Source: Berghia stephanieae (Eukaryota; Mollusca; Gastropoda; Nudibranchia; Aeolidiidae). From it: DNA of 64,000 bases. Where the stretch lies: positions 22,294,961 through 22,358,960 of the forward strand of contig CM067446.1 in NCBI GenBank assembly GCA_034508935.3, written 5' to 3'. A program made the position numbers and the translations under genes. The notes below the pieces were generated by a model that worked only from the letters and a program-made list of their open reading frames with translations, was not told where the DNA came from and made no database searches. How positions within the stretch are numbered: position 1 is the stretch's first letter; every line of letters starts with the position of its first letter. Shown here piece by piece: positions 26,101 to 41,122 of the stretch.

Positions 26101-29100
26101 GATCCAAATGCCCTGCCAGAGAACTACCTGTAAGAAATGTGGTAAATCAGGACATTTTGCAAAAGTTTGTAAATCTGCCGGTGACTCAAAGGCCCGTAGA
26201 ACTGCCATAACTTCTTCTTTGACTTCAGGGAATCCAAACCTAGCAACCATTCTCACTGTATCCGCCATCAATTGCTTATAGAAAGCCCAAATAATTGTTC
26301 CAGTAAATGGTGTTAAACTCAATGCCTTGGTGGATACCGGAAGCTGTGAAAGTTACATTAACTCTAGTATTAGTATCGCTAAAGAAAACTGCTGGAAAGT
26401 AACCCCTTCTTCATGTAGCATTAACATGGCGTCGACAAGTCTCACCAAAAAGACGCAGGGCCATTGTATAGTGCCTCTTTCCTATAAAAAGAGAATGTAT
26501 ACGCAAAATCTTACACTCCTGCCTGATCTCTGTGCTGACATTATCTTAGGTCATGATTTTTTAGGTAAGCACTCTGAAGTCTGCTTCCCATTCGATGGAT
26601 CTCAAAACCCACTCAAAATCCTTGGAGTAGCAGCGGCCAATGTTGAAGCTCCTTTTCTGTTTGAGAATCTGATTGAAGACTGTAGACCTATCGCTACTAA
26701 GTCACAACGTCATTCAGAGTTGGACGAACTTTTCATCGAGTCAGAAGTGCAGAAGCTCCTCAAGGAGGGTATCATCGAGCCTTCATCATCACCATGGAGG
26801 GCTCAAGTGTTGGTTACGAGTGGAGAAAGACACAAAAATAGACTAGTTATTGACTATAGTCAAACTATCAATAAATATATACTCTACTTGATGCGTACCC
26901 TTTACCAAGGCTGGATAAGATGGCAGAGTCTATCTCTAAGTATAGGTAATACAGTACCTTTGATCTGAAAAGCGCTTACCACCAGATACCTATCAAAGAA
27001 AGTGACATGGAATATACTGCTTTCGAGGCTTGTGGTAAAGTATATCACTTCAAAAGAATCCCCTTCGGTGTAACTAACAGTGTTGCCGCATTCCAAAGAA
27101 CGATCGACAACATAATTAAACAAGAAGATCTCTCCGCTTCCTTTGCTTACTTGGACAACGTAACTGTGTGTGGAGACGACTGGAGTGAGCATAATTTTAA
27201 TGTAAAACGCTTCAGAGAAGTTGCTCAAAAACACGGACTGACTATCAATGAATCCAAGAACGTGATAGGTGTTGAACTCATTGATGTTACTGGCTACAGG
27301 ATTTCAAAAGGGGAAATACGACTTGATCCCTCGAGACTAACACCACTTCGCCAAATGGAGCCTCCTACATCACTCAAAGCTCAGAAAAGGGCCTGTGGCA
27401 TGTTCGCTTATTATTCCCCCTGGATATCTTCTTCTCCCGAACACTCTCGTCAAGTGAGAAACACCACTCTTCGGTCGAAAAGGAGGCTTACGCAATTGTG
27501 GAGCAATCAGAAAGTGGCATCACTTCCTAATCAATACTCACTTCAAACTTGTTACAGATCAAAAGTCTGTGGCTTTCATCTACGATTCGAAGCAAAAAGG
27601 AAAAGTTAAAAATGACAAAATTCAAAGGTGGAAAATTGAACTGTCTTGTTACAACTACGATGTAATCTACCGTCCCGGTCCAGAAAACGATGCTGCTGAC
27701 GCACTCTCTCGAGCTACATGCAGTGTTGCTTCTTGTGACGATTTAAAACACCTTCGTGAAGCCCTCAGTCACCAAGGAGTGACTAGAATGATTCACTTTG
27801 TACGAGCAAAGAACTTACATTACAGTGTTGAGGATGTAAAGAAAATGACACCTGGATGTCCAGTCTGCTCTGAAATCAAACCTAGATTTTACAAACCAAA
27901 ACAAATGCCCAACCTCATCAAATTCACCCAGCCAATGGAAAAGCTTAGTATTGACTTTAAGGGACCACTGCCTACCTGTACTAGGAATAGATACTTATTA
28001 ACTCTGATTGATGAATATTCCCGATTCCCATTTGCCTTCCCATGTGCCGACATGACTACAACCACTGTAATTTACTGCTTGAACCAAATGTTTTCAATAT
28101 TTGGCATGCCTCAATACGTACATTCTGATAGAGGTCCTCAATTTATGTCAGAGGAATTGAAATCATTTCTCCACGAAAAAGGAATAGCAACTAGCCGATC
28201 AACTCCACATTACCCTAGAGGGAATGGACAAGTGGAACGACTAAACAACACAATATGGAAAGCAATCACTCTCTCTCTCTCTCAAATCCAAAGGACTGTC
28301 TATCAACCAGTGGGAACTGGTTCTACAGAACTCCCTGCACTCTGTTCGTTCGCTTCTCTGCACTGAAACAAATGCTACACCACATGAACGCATGTTCCAG
28401 TATACTCGTCGCTCTACTAATGGCAGCTCCTTGCCCTCATGGCTCCTATCGCCTGGGCCTGTTTACCTCAGACGCCATATAAGAACACCAAAGTATGACC
28501 CGATTCTGGATGAAGTTGATCTACTCGAAGCGAACTCACAATACGCACATGTCCGTTTACCAGATGGCAGAGAATCAACTGTTTCCTTAAGGCATCTAGC
28601 TCCTGTTGGAAATGAAAGGCAGATTGAACCCACGCCAGTTAGTACACCGGGTGGTGCTAAAGCTTCTAATCTAACCCCTGATAATCAGACAAAGTTGACT
28701 GTAGAGCCCGATGTCGTCACTGCTCCAGATCAAACACCCAATGTTACCAACCTTGCGTCTGACAATCCACCCGATTCTGTTTCTTTGCCAGAAACTCGTT
28801 CTCTGCCTGAACCGGTCATAAAACCTGCCAAGATTCCCTTCATTAGAATGAGAAGTTATAATTTAAGAAGTGGACCCAAATAATGATACTGTTGGTTTGA
28901 ATTTAAAGCTGCGGAGAATGTGGTGATCTTGGTTACATTTTGTGTCTTGTACATCTAACGTTTTGTTTTTCTCTTTTTGTTATAGATGCCTGCTTGTGTT
29001 AAAAGTTGATTATAGCTTTAGAAAGAATGGTCAAAGTAAAATCTCCTTTGTCTCTTTTGTGATCCAAATCTACAACAGAACCATCATTACTTTTCTTTAA

Positions 29101-31046
29101 AAACCAATACTCACAACTGTGACCCAAGACGTTATTATGTTGGAGTGATTTAGATCCTGAAAATTGAGTTTGTGGCCAGAATATGTTTGGCATTGGATTT
29201 AAATTGGGAGCAAAAACGAAAATCTCATATTTCTCATCATTTTAATTTTAACCCTTTGCCCCCTGAATCATTATTATTATTTGAATGCCCTGTCAGCGCC
29301 CTTTATTACCCCTATCATTTGATTTTCCACCACAGCCATTAAACCAACTGGAGAGATTTTTTAAAGGGTTTTATGGCACTTGCAACACATTTAGGTCATA
29401 TCAGCGCCAGTAAAAAGGATGAAACATGGAAAGTACAAACATTCTAGATGTACAATTAAAAGGACTTGAAGAAAAAGTAAGACGAAGGGGAATGATACAA
29501 ATAGGGAACAGATGGAGATTCCAAGAGCACACTATCAGTGTACTTAGTTTGAGATTACCTTTTAGTCGTCCATTTCAAAATTGTCCAATTTTTAACAGCC
29601 TGTATCTCAGCTAATACTGATATCGCAGAGTAAATTATAGGATTTTTCATGTTTTACAACATTATATGTAATTTTCATGTTTTCTACCCTAATTTGCACG
29701 ATTCAAGGGTTTTGAGGAGTTAATTCCCCCTACTGTGAAAAGGAATAATTCCTTAAAGGTGTGTTTAAAGATGATAATATTACATCTTTCAAGATAAGAA
29801 ATCTACCGGGTGACTGATGTGATAGGGGTGCAGAATCTTGTCATGGTTCCTAGTATCCAGTAGACTTTATTGATTATAAAATCAATATAGATAACATGAC
29901 TTACAGGAATGGGTTTATTTCCAAGAAAATTAAGCTCTTCACTGTCTCCAAACAAATATTCCCCTGGCTGGGGGGATTCAAATCTTTCTCCTCCCATAAT
30001 GAAGTGGGTTCCAAAATAACATCCTGTAATATTAGAAAGCAACAATGGACAATGCAATACATTAGCAACAAAAATAAATCAATCAATTAAATAAAATCGA
30101 AAATAAAGATGCCCTGTATGAAGAGCGCATACCATGGTGAATAATACACTTAGTAATGCTTCCTTTTCCACCTTCCATCCTACTCCCCTTCCCCAAATTC
30201 AAATTTTTGCAGAAAGTAAAAAGTTGATTTTTTTAATATATCATCATAATATATAATATAGGTATAGGCCTATGTGGTCAATTCTAACACTAGGCAGTTT
30301 AGTGAGCAGCAGCAGTGGGAGTCAAATTGTGACCCAACTCGCCCATAAGAAAGCTGTGACTGGAAATTTCTGTTCGCGTTTAACAGATGCATAACATTGT
30401 TATGAAGAGGAATATCAAAGATATTTTAGTATCATTTTTTTTCGTCTTTCAATTTCCTCAAGTGGTGCCAAATAACAAAAAATCCATCTAAAACTTCAAG
30501 AGTTATATGAAGTTAAATTTGGGCAATTTTCAAATGCATTTATTTTTTTATTTCCAGCATAGGTTTTTAAAACCAAAACGCTTGTTGCTCGAATAACATT
30601 CTAAACTTTATTGATGCCAAATTTCAGGGCTCTATAACCATGTACAGACACTTTTTAACTATACGCTAAATGCCATGTTTTCATTATCTTCTTATCATGG
30701 CTGCCTGACGACATCGATATTCATATCGATATCTTCTAATTTAGTTATGTATCATTTTAAATTTAGTCCATGTTTTCAGTTTTATCATTTACTATTTTTA
30801 TATTTTTAATACACATACTTTCCACTTTTTTTATGGCAGTTTATTGTTTTTGTTTTTAAGTCTTTACAGTTTTCTTTGTAAAATCCGACATTAATAATAC
30901 CAATTACTTTCATTTTATTTAATTTTGCCATCAAGACTTTCCCATATATTTAGATCTATTTGTTACCAGTTGTATTCACATTCTAAAGGTCTTAATAATT
31001 ATGGTAAGATGTTCCCTTATTAATCTTGACAACCAACACACTGCAC

Positions 31047-31121
<75 letters not shown>

Positions 31122-31716
31122 ATACACTCAAATGTTTACTAATCATATATAATATGTAAACAAAACATAATGCAGTGTATACCAGAGAGATGATTTACAA
31201 GGAAAAAATAAAAAACATCATCTCCCAAAACTCTTTAACTTTAACTTATACTTTTATACATTTGAACTGTTTCCCTCTCAGTCAACAACTCCGGGCCAGG
31301 ACAATCTCATTCCAAGACAAAGACAGACAGCAAGTTGGAAAACGGATATAGGGGGATAGAAGACACAGTAAGTAAGTACCTCCCTGCCCACTATGATGGG
31401 AATAGTGGGCAGGGAGGTACTTACTGTGTCTTTGTTTTAGTAAGTGGGTTAGAGTTAAAGTAAAGGCAAAGGTACTATAGGTTTTATTTTTTCTTAGGGT
31501 TAGTTGAGGGAATATTTGAGTTATTTCAATTAGCACGAGGAGCTTTCACAAGGTCTCCCCTAGAATGTGCTTCCTTTCGGTCCTCGTAGAAGTAGAAGTT
31601 GCTGAATGATTTGTTCACTCACCGTTTTTTGGGGGGTACCGATAGGAATTGCTTTGCGATGATATTTCACCACTCTCTTCCCCCCTGTTTCGACTTCTTG
31701 TAAAAGAGGTTCCCAT
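2423..31716 (-). CDS. MGRN1: MGRN1/RNF157-family RING E3 ubiquitin ligase (13 exons found; 3' end not found)
   Basis: Thirteen coding exons on the minus strand join in consistent phase to about 505 residues. The start reads MGTSFTRSRN, so Gly2 could be N-myristoylated, as in mammalian MGRN1. Exons 2-7 give the domain that precedes the RING in this family (DAR2-like), including GGERFESPQPGEYLFG and KPLKQKQVVDGLCYLLQEIY. Exon 8 gives a C3HC4 RING at about residues 277-315 (C277, C280, C292, H294, C298, C301, C312, C315). Exon 9 carries the family motif VPPGYEAISLIEALNG. The C-terminal part is Ser/Thr-rich and poorly conserved. The family ubiquitinates membrane receptors and trafficking proteins in the cytosol and on endosomes. 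The PSAP motif that recruits TSG101 in mammals was not seen. Human MGRN1 has about 550 residues and RNF157 about 680, so one or more 3' exons are probably missing here. One base appears to be missing in exon 5. MGRN1 versus RNF157 cannot be decided because one invertebrate gene corresponds to both. Confidence 0.93.
3655..4192 (-). repeat. Repeat family A copy A1, full length, with 13-bp TSD
   Basis: Element 5' end at 4192, 3' end at 3655. Direct repeats AATTCTATTACTT flank it exactly (3642-3654 and 4193-4205), showing target-primed retrotransposition. The head pairs GGGGAT with ATCCCC and ACCTCCC with GGGAGGT (plus-strand coordinates 4131-4136/4181-4186 and 4153-4159/4170-4176). The tail hairpin pairs GGCGCT with AGCGCC (3680-3685/3708-3713), followed on the element strand by an A-rich tail. 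No coding capacity and no tRNA-like promoter. Confidence 0.88.
4314..4480 (+). mobile_element. LINE reverse transcriptase remnant
   Basis: An open stretch reads YINFIDFEKAFDSLHRESIW, which is RT motif A of endonuclease-type LINEs, followed by decayed text including INGKGFVEI. About 55 residues only, truncated on both sides. Clade uncertain, RTE-like. Confidence 0.7.
4741..5580 (+). repeat. Minisatellite array with 117-bp higher-order period
   Basis: About 840 bp of GTGGTGGTTGTAGTAG and GGTGGTAGGGATGATG units. The variant TGTTATTTGTAGTAG recurs at 4931, 5048 and 5165, exactly 117 bp apart, then at 5495. This shows a higher-order unit and local amplification. The 291-residue His/Tyr/Thr-rich open frame on the minus strand is a by-product. 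Confidence 0.88.
5867..7151 (-). mobile_element. Helitron, 3' part: PIF1-type helicase remnant and 3' terminus
   Basis: On the minus strand, Helitron helicase blocks appear in order: GGRTAHSTFKIP, the Walker B-like IIWDEAPMMDRR, GGKVVVLG, then CLPENDPECLINAVY, LPPHALHLKANTSVMLLRN, and the C-terminal motif YAMTINKSQGQTL with YVAVSRVRG. They lie in different frames, so the gene is dead. The 3' end is textbook: hairpin CCCGC-GAAATT-GCGGG, then CTTTTTA and the terminal CTAG (5870-5867), followed by host T. The Rep domain, Walker A and 5' TC end are absent, so the element is 5'-truncated near 7.15 kb. Confidence 0.88.
7171..7208 (+). repeat. Isolated terminus of MITE family C
   Basis: AATACTGGGGATGTAGGAGC followed by TTTCGGAATGTCTCCCC closely matches the 3' terminus of the MITE at 48.8-49.3 kb. 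No partner end was found nearby, so it is a fragment. It sits at the truncation edge of the Helitron. Confidence 0.55.
7382..7465 (+). repeat. (CA)n microsatellite, interrupted
   Basis: Two CA tracts separated by a short ATGTATACACC interruption. Between 7466 and 8027 I see only AT-rich unique sequence. Confidence 0.9.
8028..8345 (+). repeat. Repeat family D copy D1 headed by (AG)n
   Basis: An (AG)n tract (8028-8089) runs directly into about 250 bp that is homologous to 20140-20430, also directly preceded by (AG)n. Shared words include CCACTGG, GTGACAT, TGGTGCCA, ACAGGTGTCAAAAT and ACATGATGGTGATTTT-like text. The microsatellite is therefore part of, or travels with, a dispersed element. Confidence 0.7.
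8490..9395 (+). mobile_element. RTE-like LINE, C-terminal half
   Basis: Conserved blocks in order: LKTGVRQGC-like text (about 8570), DVHFVDDIALFG (8693-8728; FVDD is the RT catalytic motif), EEFIYLGCLITRTDG (8858-8902), ESECWRLTDSDMNKLSAFHT, YLKRIMNIYWSNRI, and a terminal region with RKEEGNISKTVLHW and LKTVARHANRLNGP. A (CA)n expansion of 54 bp lies immediately after the catalytic block. Several frame changes show it is dead, and its 5' half is missing. Confidence 0.85.
9440..9552 (-). CDS. MGRN1: MGRN1 exon 12 (less conserved)
   Basis: The exon reads TIVDSTDIQSDATPDEVIPR, then PVVKDVTQPFKSTVVTV plus two bases. It is open in the expected phase between a TTTATTTCAG acceptor and donor GTATGC. 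A LINE remnant ends about 45 bp inside the following intron. Confidence 0.72.
9553..10001 (-). other. MGRN1 intron 11, no feature seen
   Basis: AT-rich unique sequence between exons 11 and 12. Nothing recognised on either strand. Confidence 0.5.
10002..10098 (-). CDS. MGRN1: MGRN1 exon 11 (less conserved)
   Basis: The 97 bases in phase read IMVQCPIEYQKEMDTDKESN, then KGTLEKKDKDNA, a charged low-complexity stretch. The acceptor was chosen because only AG at 10100-10099 gives an open frame after exon 10. Donor GTAAGT. Confidence 0.65.
10099..10998 (-). other. MGRN1 intron 10
   Basis: Contains an A tract followed by a G tract (about 10110-10136). The rest is AT-rich with no repeat or RNA gene recognised. 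Confidence 0.5.
10999..11071 (-). CDS. MGRN1: MGRN1 exon 10 (less conserved)
   Basis: The phase fits exon 9. The exon reads VHLQISSGPPAVFALDKKGH, then KDS and part of a Lys codon, with an acceptor after CTGTTTCAG and donor GTAAGA. The residues are not diagnostic alone. Support comes from phase, splice sites and an open frame. Confidence 0.72.
12447..12640. repeat. Fold-back (inverted repeat) element in MGRN1 intron 9
   Basis: The left arm from about 12454 (TCTGAACAAGTGTGTATGAA, then AGCAAGAAAGAAAAATACAA) is the near-perfect complement of the right arm ending about 12635. Arms are about 60 bp around a 70-bp centre. Probably a small MITE. The rest of the intron (11072-12741) shows nothing else. 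Confidence 0.75.
12742..12853 (-). CDS. MGRN1: MGRN1 exon 9
   Basis: The exon reads SEPEDNPVNQEGVPPGYEA, then ISLIEALNGQVVPPLNSE. It matches SVPPGYEPISLLEALNG of mammals. It joins exon 8 in phase 0 and leaves one base at donor GTAATA. Confidence 0.92.
12854..13358 (-). other. MGRN1 intron 8, no feature seen
   Basis: Unique AT-rich DNA. I looked for an exon encoding the mammalian segment between RING and exon 9 and did not find one. Confidence 0.45.
13359..13592 (-). CDS. MGRN1: MGRN1 exon 8: RING domain
   Basis: The 78 codons hold the complete RING. CVIC, then CRHLCLCSSC and CPIC, supply the eight zinc ligands. The acidic leader DVDPDDEVED and the follower FRALLQIRAMRKKTALG are both typical of the family. 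Acceptor AG at 13594-13593, donor GTGAGT at 13358-13353. Shorter readings that run on into the intron are artefacts. Confidence 0.97.
13667..13796 (+). repeat. (TAC)n then (GAA)n microsatellite in MGRN1 intron 7
   Basis: About 95 bp of TAC repeats abut about 33 bp of GAA repeats, 75 bp from the RING exon acceptor. Confidence 0.95.
14053..14213 (-). CDS. MGRN1: MGRN1 exon 7
   Basis: The exon reads HAGHSHITYAVLERNQEGVY, then AIKPLKQKQVVDGLCYLL and QEIYGIENKTMERMK. The KPLKQKQ-to-YGIENK stretch is diagnostic for MGRN1/RNF157. Donor GTAAGG; leaves phase 0. Confidence 0.96.
14214..16864 (-). other. MGRN1 intron 6, left part, no gene seen
   Basis: A short (AAT)n/(GAT)n tract at 14330-14363 and A runs. 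Otherwise unique AT-rich sequence without a repeat or RNA gene I can recognise. Confidence 0.5.
16865..17952. mobile_element. Perfect 212-bp inverted repeat with 664-bp spacer, probably a fold-back transposon
   Basis: Arms 16865-17076 and 17741-17952 are exact reverse complements over all 212 bases when read base by base. The spacer has no open frame of note. Long TIRs with a non-coding centre suit a non-autonomous fold-back or MITE-type element. No target duplication is clear at the edges (GATCT before, GATTC after). The outer edge of the right arm lies 10 bases into the intron after exon 6. Perfect identity means a very recent origin, gene conversion, or an assembly fold-back. Confidence 0.85.
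17962..18025 (-). CDS. MGRN1: MGRN1 exon 6
   Basis: A 64-base exon with acceptor AG at 18027-18026 and donor GTAAGA at 17961-17956. It reads WQCNFEKEIYPIVIHCSVEE, matching the family's LDREVYPLVVHAVVDEG. It starts in phase 0 and leaves one base. Intron position 10 is the outer edge of a perfect 212-bp inverted repeat. Confidence 0.9.
18162..18505 (-). repeat. Repeat family A copy A2, diverged, head missing
   Basis: Matches the family from the tail side (ATAAGGGCTTTACG) through GGGAACAGAAGTAGATTCCA and AGTCCCATCCAGGTACAAGC to GTTTGACTGTTTACC. It stops before the 5' head and is older than A1 or A3. Confidence 0.75.
18506..19107 (-). other. MGRN1 intron 5, no feature seen
   Basis: AT-rich unique sequence between copy A2 and the (AG)n tract. 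Confidence 0.45.
19108..19290 (+). repeat. (AG)n microsatellite
   Basis: Long AG tract with AAAG interruptions in its 3' part. Open frames through it are Arg-Glu repeats and not coding. Confidence 0.95.
19442..19984 (-). repeat. Repeat family A copy A3, full length, with 10-bp TSD
   Basis: Flanked by CATCTAATTG at 19432-19441 and 19985-19994. The tail hairpin GGCGCT/AGCGCC is at 19472-19477/19500-19505. It keeps both head stems and ends with a (GTTTT)n-type tail on the plus strand. Very similar to A1 along its length. Confidence 0.9.
20005..20430 (+). repeat. Repeat family D copy D2 headed by (AG)n
   Basis: (AG)n at 20005-20139, then the family D body: CACCACTGGCC, TGACATTTAGTGCCA, GAGCACAGGTGTCAAAATT, GACATGATGGTGATTTTT. 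Homologous to D1 in the same order. Confidence 0.7.
21046..21162 (-). CDS. MGRN1: MGRN1 exon 5, with one apparent missing base
   Basis: The exon begins in phase as YHPMDSSLSSEVFHYKRG, matching SLQSETVHYKRG of the family. The conserved continuation AGQIFSQAAHTLDPTKFAEEE is in the next frame, and that frame is the one that fits exon 6. The shift falls in a G-rich stretch near 21110 (minus strand GCGAGGGCAGGGCAG). Both splice sites are intact and the flanks are well conserved, so a one-base sequencing or assembly error is likelier than a dead gene. A true allelic lesion is possible. Confidence 0.85.
21163..21706 (-). other. MGRN1 intron 4, no feature seen
   Basis: Short intron of unique AT-rich DNA between exons 4 and 5. 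Confidence 0.5.
21707..21847 (-). CDS. MGRN1: MGRN1 exon 4
   Basis: The 141 bases are flanked by AG (21849-21848) and GTAAGT (21706-21701). They include YNVEFTFDCDVRCTIQIHYF, corresponding to YSLEFTFDADARVAITIYC in mammals, and end EEITNGLV plus two bases. Confidence 0.94.
21848..23337 (-). other. MGRN1 intron 3, right-hand part, with a possible MITE
   Basis: Around 22450-22620, TCTCTAATCCAGAACTC and ATTATCCAGAC, then TTCTTGTTTCCGGATCC, recall Tigger/pogo-type termini, but ends and target duplication cannot be set. Elsewhere nothing is recognised. Confidence 0.3.
23338..24351 (-). mobile_element. Tc1/mariner element, decayed
   Basis: Inverted termini ATGTGCAAAAGTAACTCTACA (left, about 23343, shortened here) and the matching CATATGTGCAAAAGTAACTT (right) lie about 1 kb apart next to TA dinucleotides. 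The minus strand between them reads the transposase C-terminus: a DPDLIEHC-like block of the DPNPIEH catalytic region (about 23755), then NPVINFTGRLDRAMIRNCGG and HMRY just before the end. This is the usual Tc1 ending GGHTRY. An N-terminal DNA-binding fragment is suggested by 23.8-24.0 kb. Stops and frame changes show it is dead. Length is slightly short for the family (1.2-1.6 kb). Confidence 0.75.
24524..24612 (-). CDS. MGRN1: MGRN1 exon 3
   Basis: The acceptor follows a pyrimidine tract and the donor is GTAAGT. The exon reads FPYPVPSGNEPTKTLKSLVY, then IRKDSLRLV, matching the family block that ends TLRSLVNIRKDSLRLV. It leaves two bases of a split Lys codon. The Gypsy fossil lies in the intron between exons 2 and 3. 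Confidence 0.95.
25263..25420 (+). repeat. Gypsy 5' LTR
   Basis: Starts TGTGGTGA, ends TACAACA, 158 bp. The same sequence recurs at 28919-29077. Preceded by GAACC. Confidence 0.92.
28919..29077 (+). repeat. Gypsy 3' LTR
   Basis: 159 bp with about five differences from the 5' LTR, starts TGTGGTGA and ends TACAACA. Followed by GAACC. Confidence 0.92.
29350..29566 (-). repeat. Repeat family A copy A4, 5'-truncated
   Basis: Tail side only, from AAAGGGTTTTATGGC to CTTAGTTTGAGATTACC. The tail stem reads GGCGCT/AGTGCC on the element strand (plus-strand 29375-29380/29403-29408), which keeps pairing through a G-U wobble. Unique sequence follows on both sides. Confidence 0.8.
29905..30023 (-). CDS. 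MGRN1: MGRN1 exon 2
   Basis: The acceptor AG is at 30025-30024 and the donor GTAAGT at 29904-29899. The 119 bases complete a split Gly and read CYFGTHFIMGGERFESPQPG, then EYLFGDSEELNFLGNKPIP. This is the most conserved N-terminal block of the family. It leaves phase 0. Confidence 0.95.
31047..31437 (-). repeat. (AG)n tract plus family A copy A5 with palindromic head
   Basis: (AG)n at 31047-31121 abuts family A text on the minus strand (31122-31403). At 31375-31430 the head is doubled head-to-head: GTACCTCCCTGCCCACTAT, a 9-bp centre, then AGTGGGCAGGGAGGTAC, forming a near-perfect palindrome with arms of about 25 bp. It lies in MGRN1 intron 1, about 190 bp from exon 1. Confidence 0.75.
31623..31716 (-). 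CDS. MGRN1: MGRN1 exon 1 (start codon)
   Basis: The ATG is at 31716-31714. The exon encodes 31 residues plus one base, ending SNSYRYPPKN, which matches NSAYRYPPKSG of mammalian MGRN1. The donor GTGAGT lies at 31622-31617. The start is chosen because MGxSFxR copies the family's myristoylation-type start. Confidence 0.92.

Positions 31717-41122
<9,406 letters not shown>

Larger units (their letters stand above)
25263..29077 (+). mobile_element. Ty3/Gypsy LTR retrotransposon fossil
   Basis: A complete outline about 3.8 kb long: two short LTRs, 5-bp target duplication GAACC (25258-25262 and 29078-29082), and parts in the Ty3/Gypsy order. These are a gag-like region with zinc knuckle (about 25.3-26.2 kb), aspartic protease with VDTGS (about 26.3 kb), reverse transcriptase and RNase H (about 26.7-27.7 kb), and integrase with a zinc-binding HHCC-like region, DFKGPLP and HSDRGPQF (about 27.8-28.5 kb), then a Pro-rich tail. 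It is broken, with several breaks. The LTRs differ at about 3% of positions, so insertion is fairly recent. Very short LTRs suggest the Mag or CsRn1-like groups. It sits on the antisense strand in MGRN1 intron 2. Confidence 0.93.
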
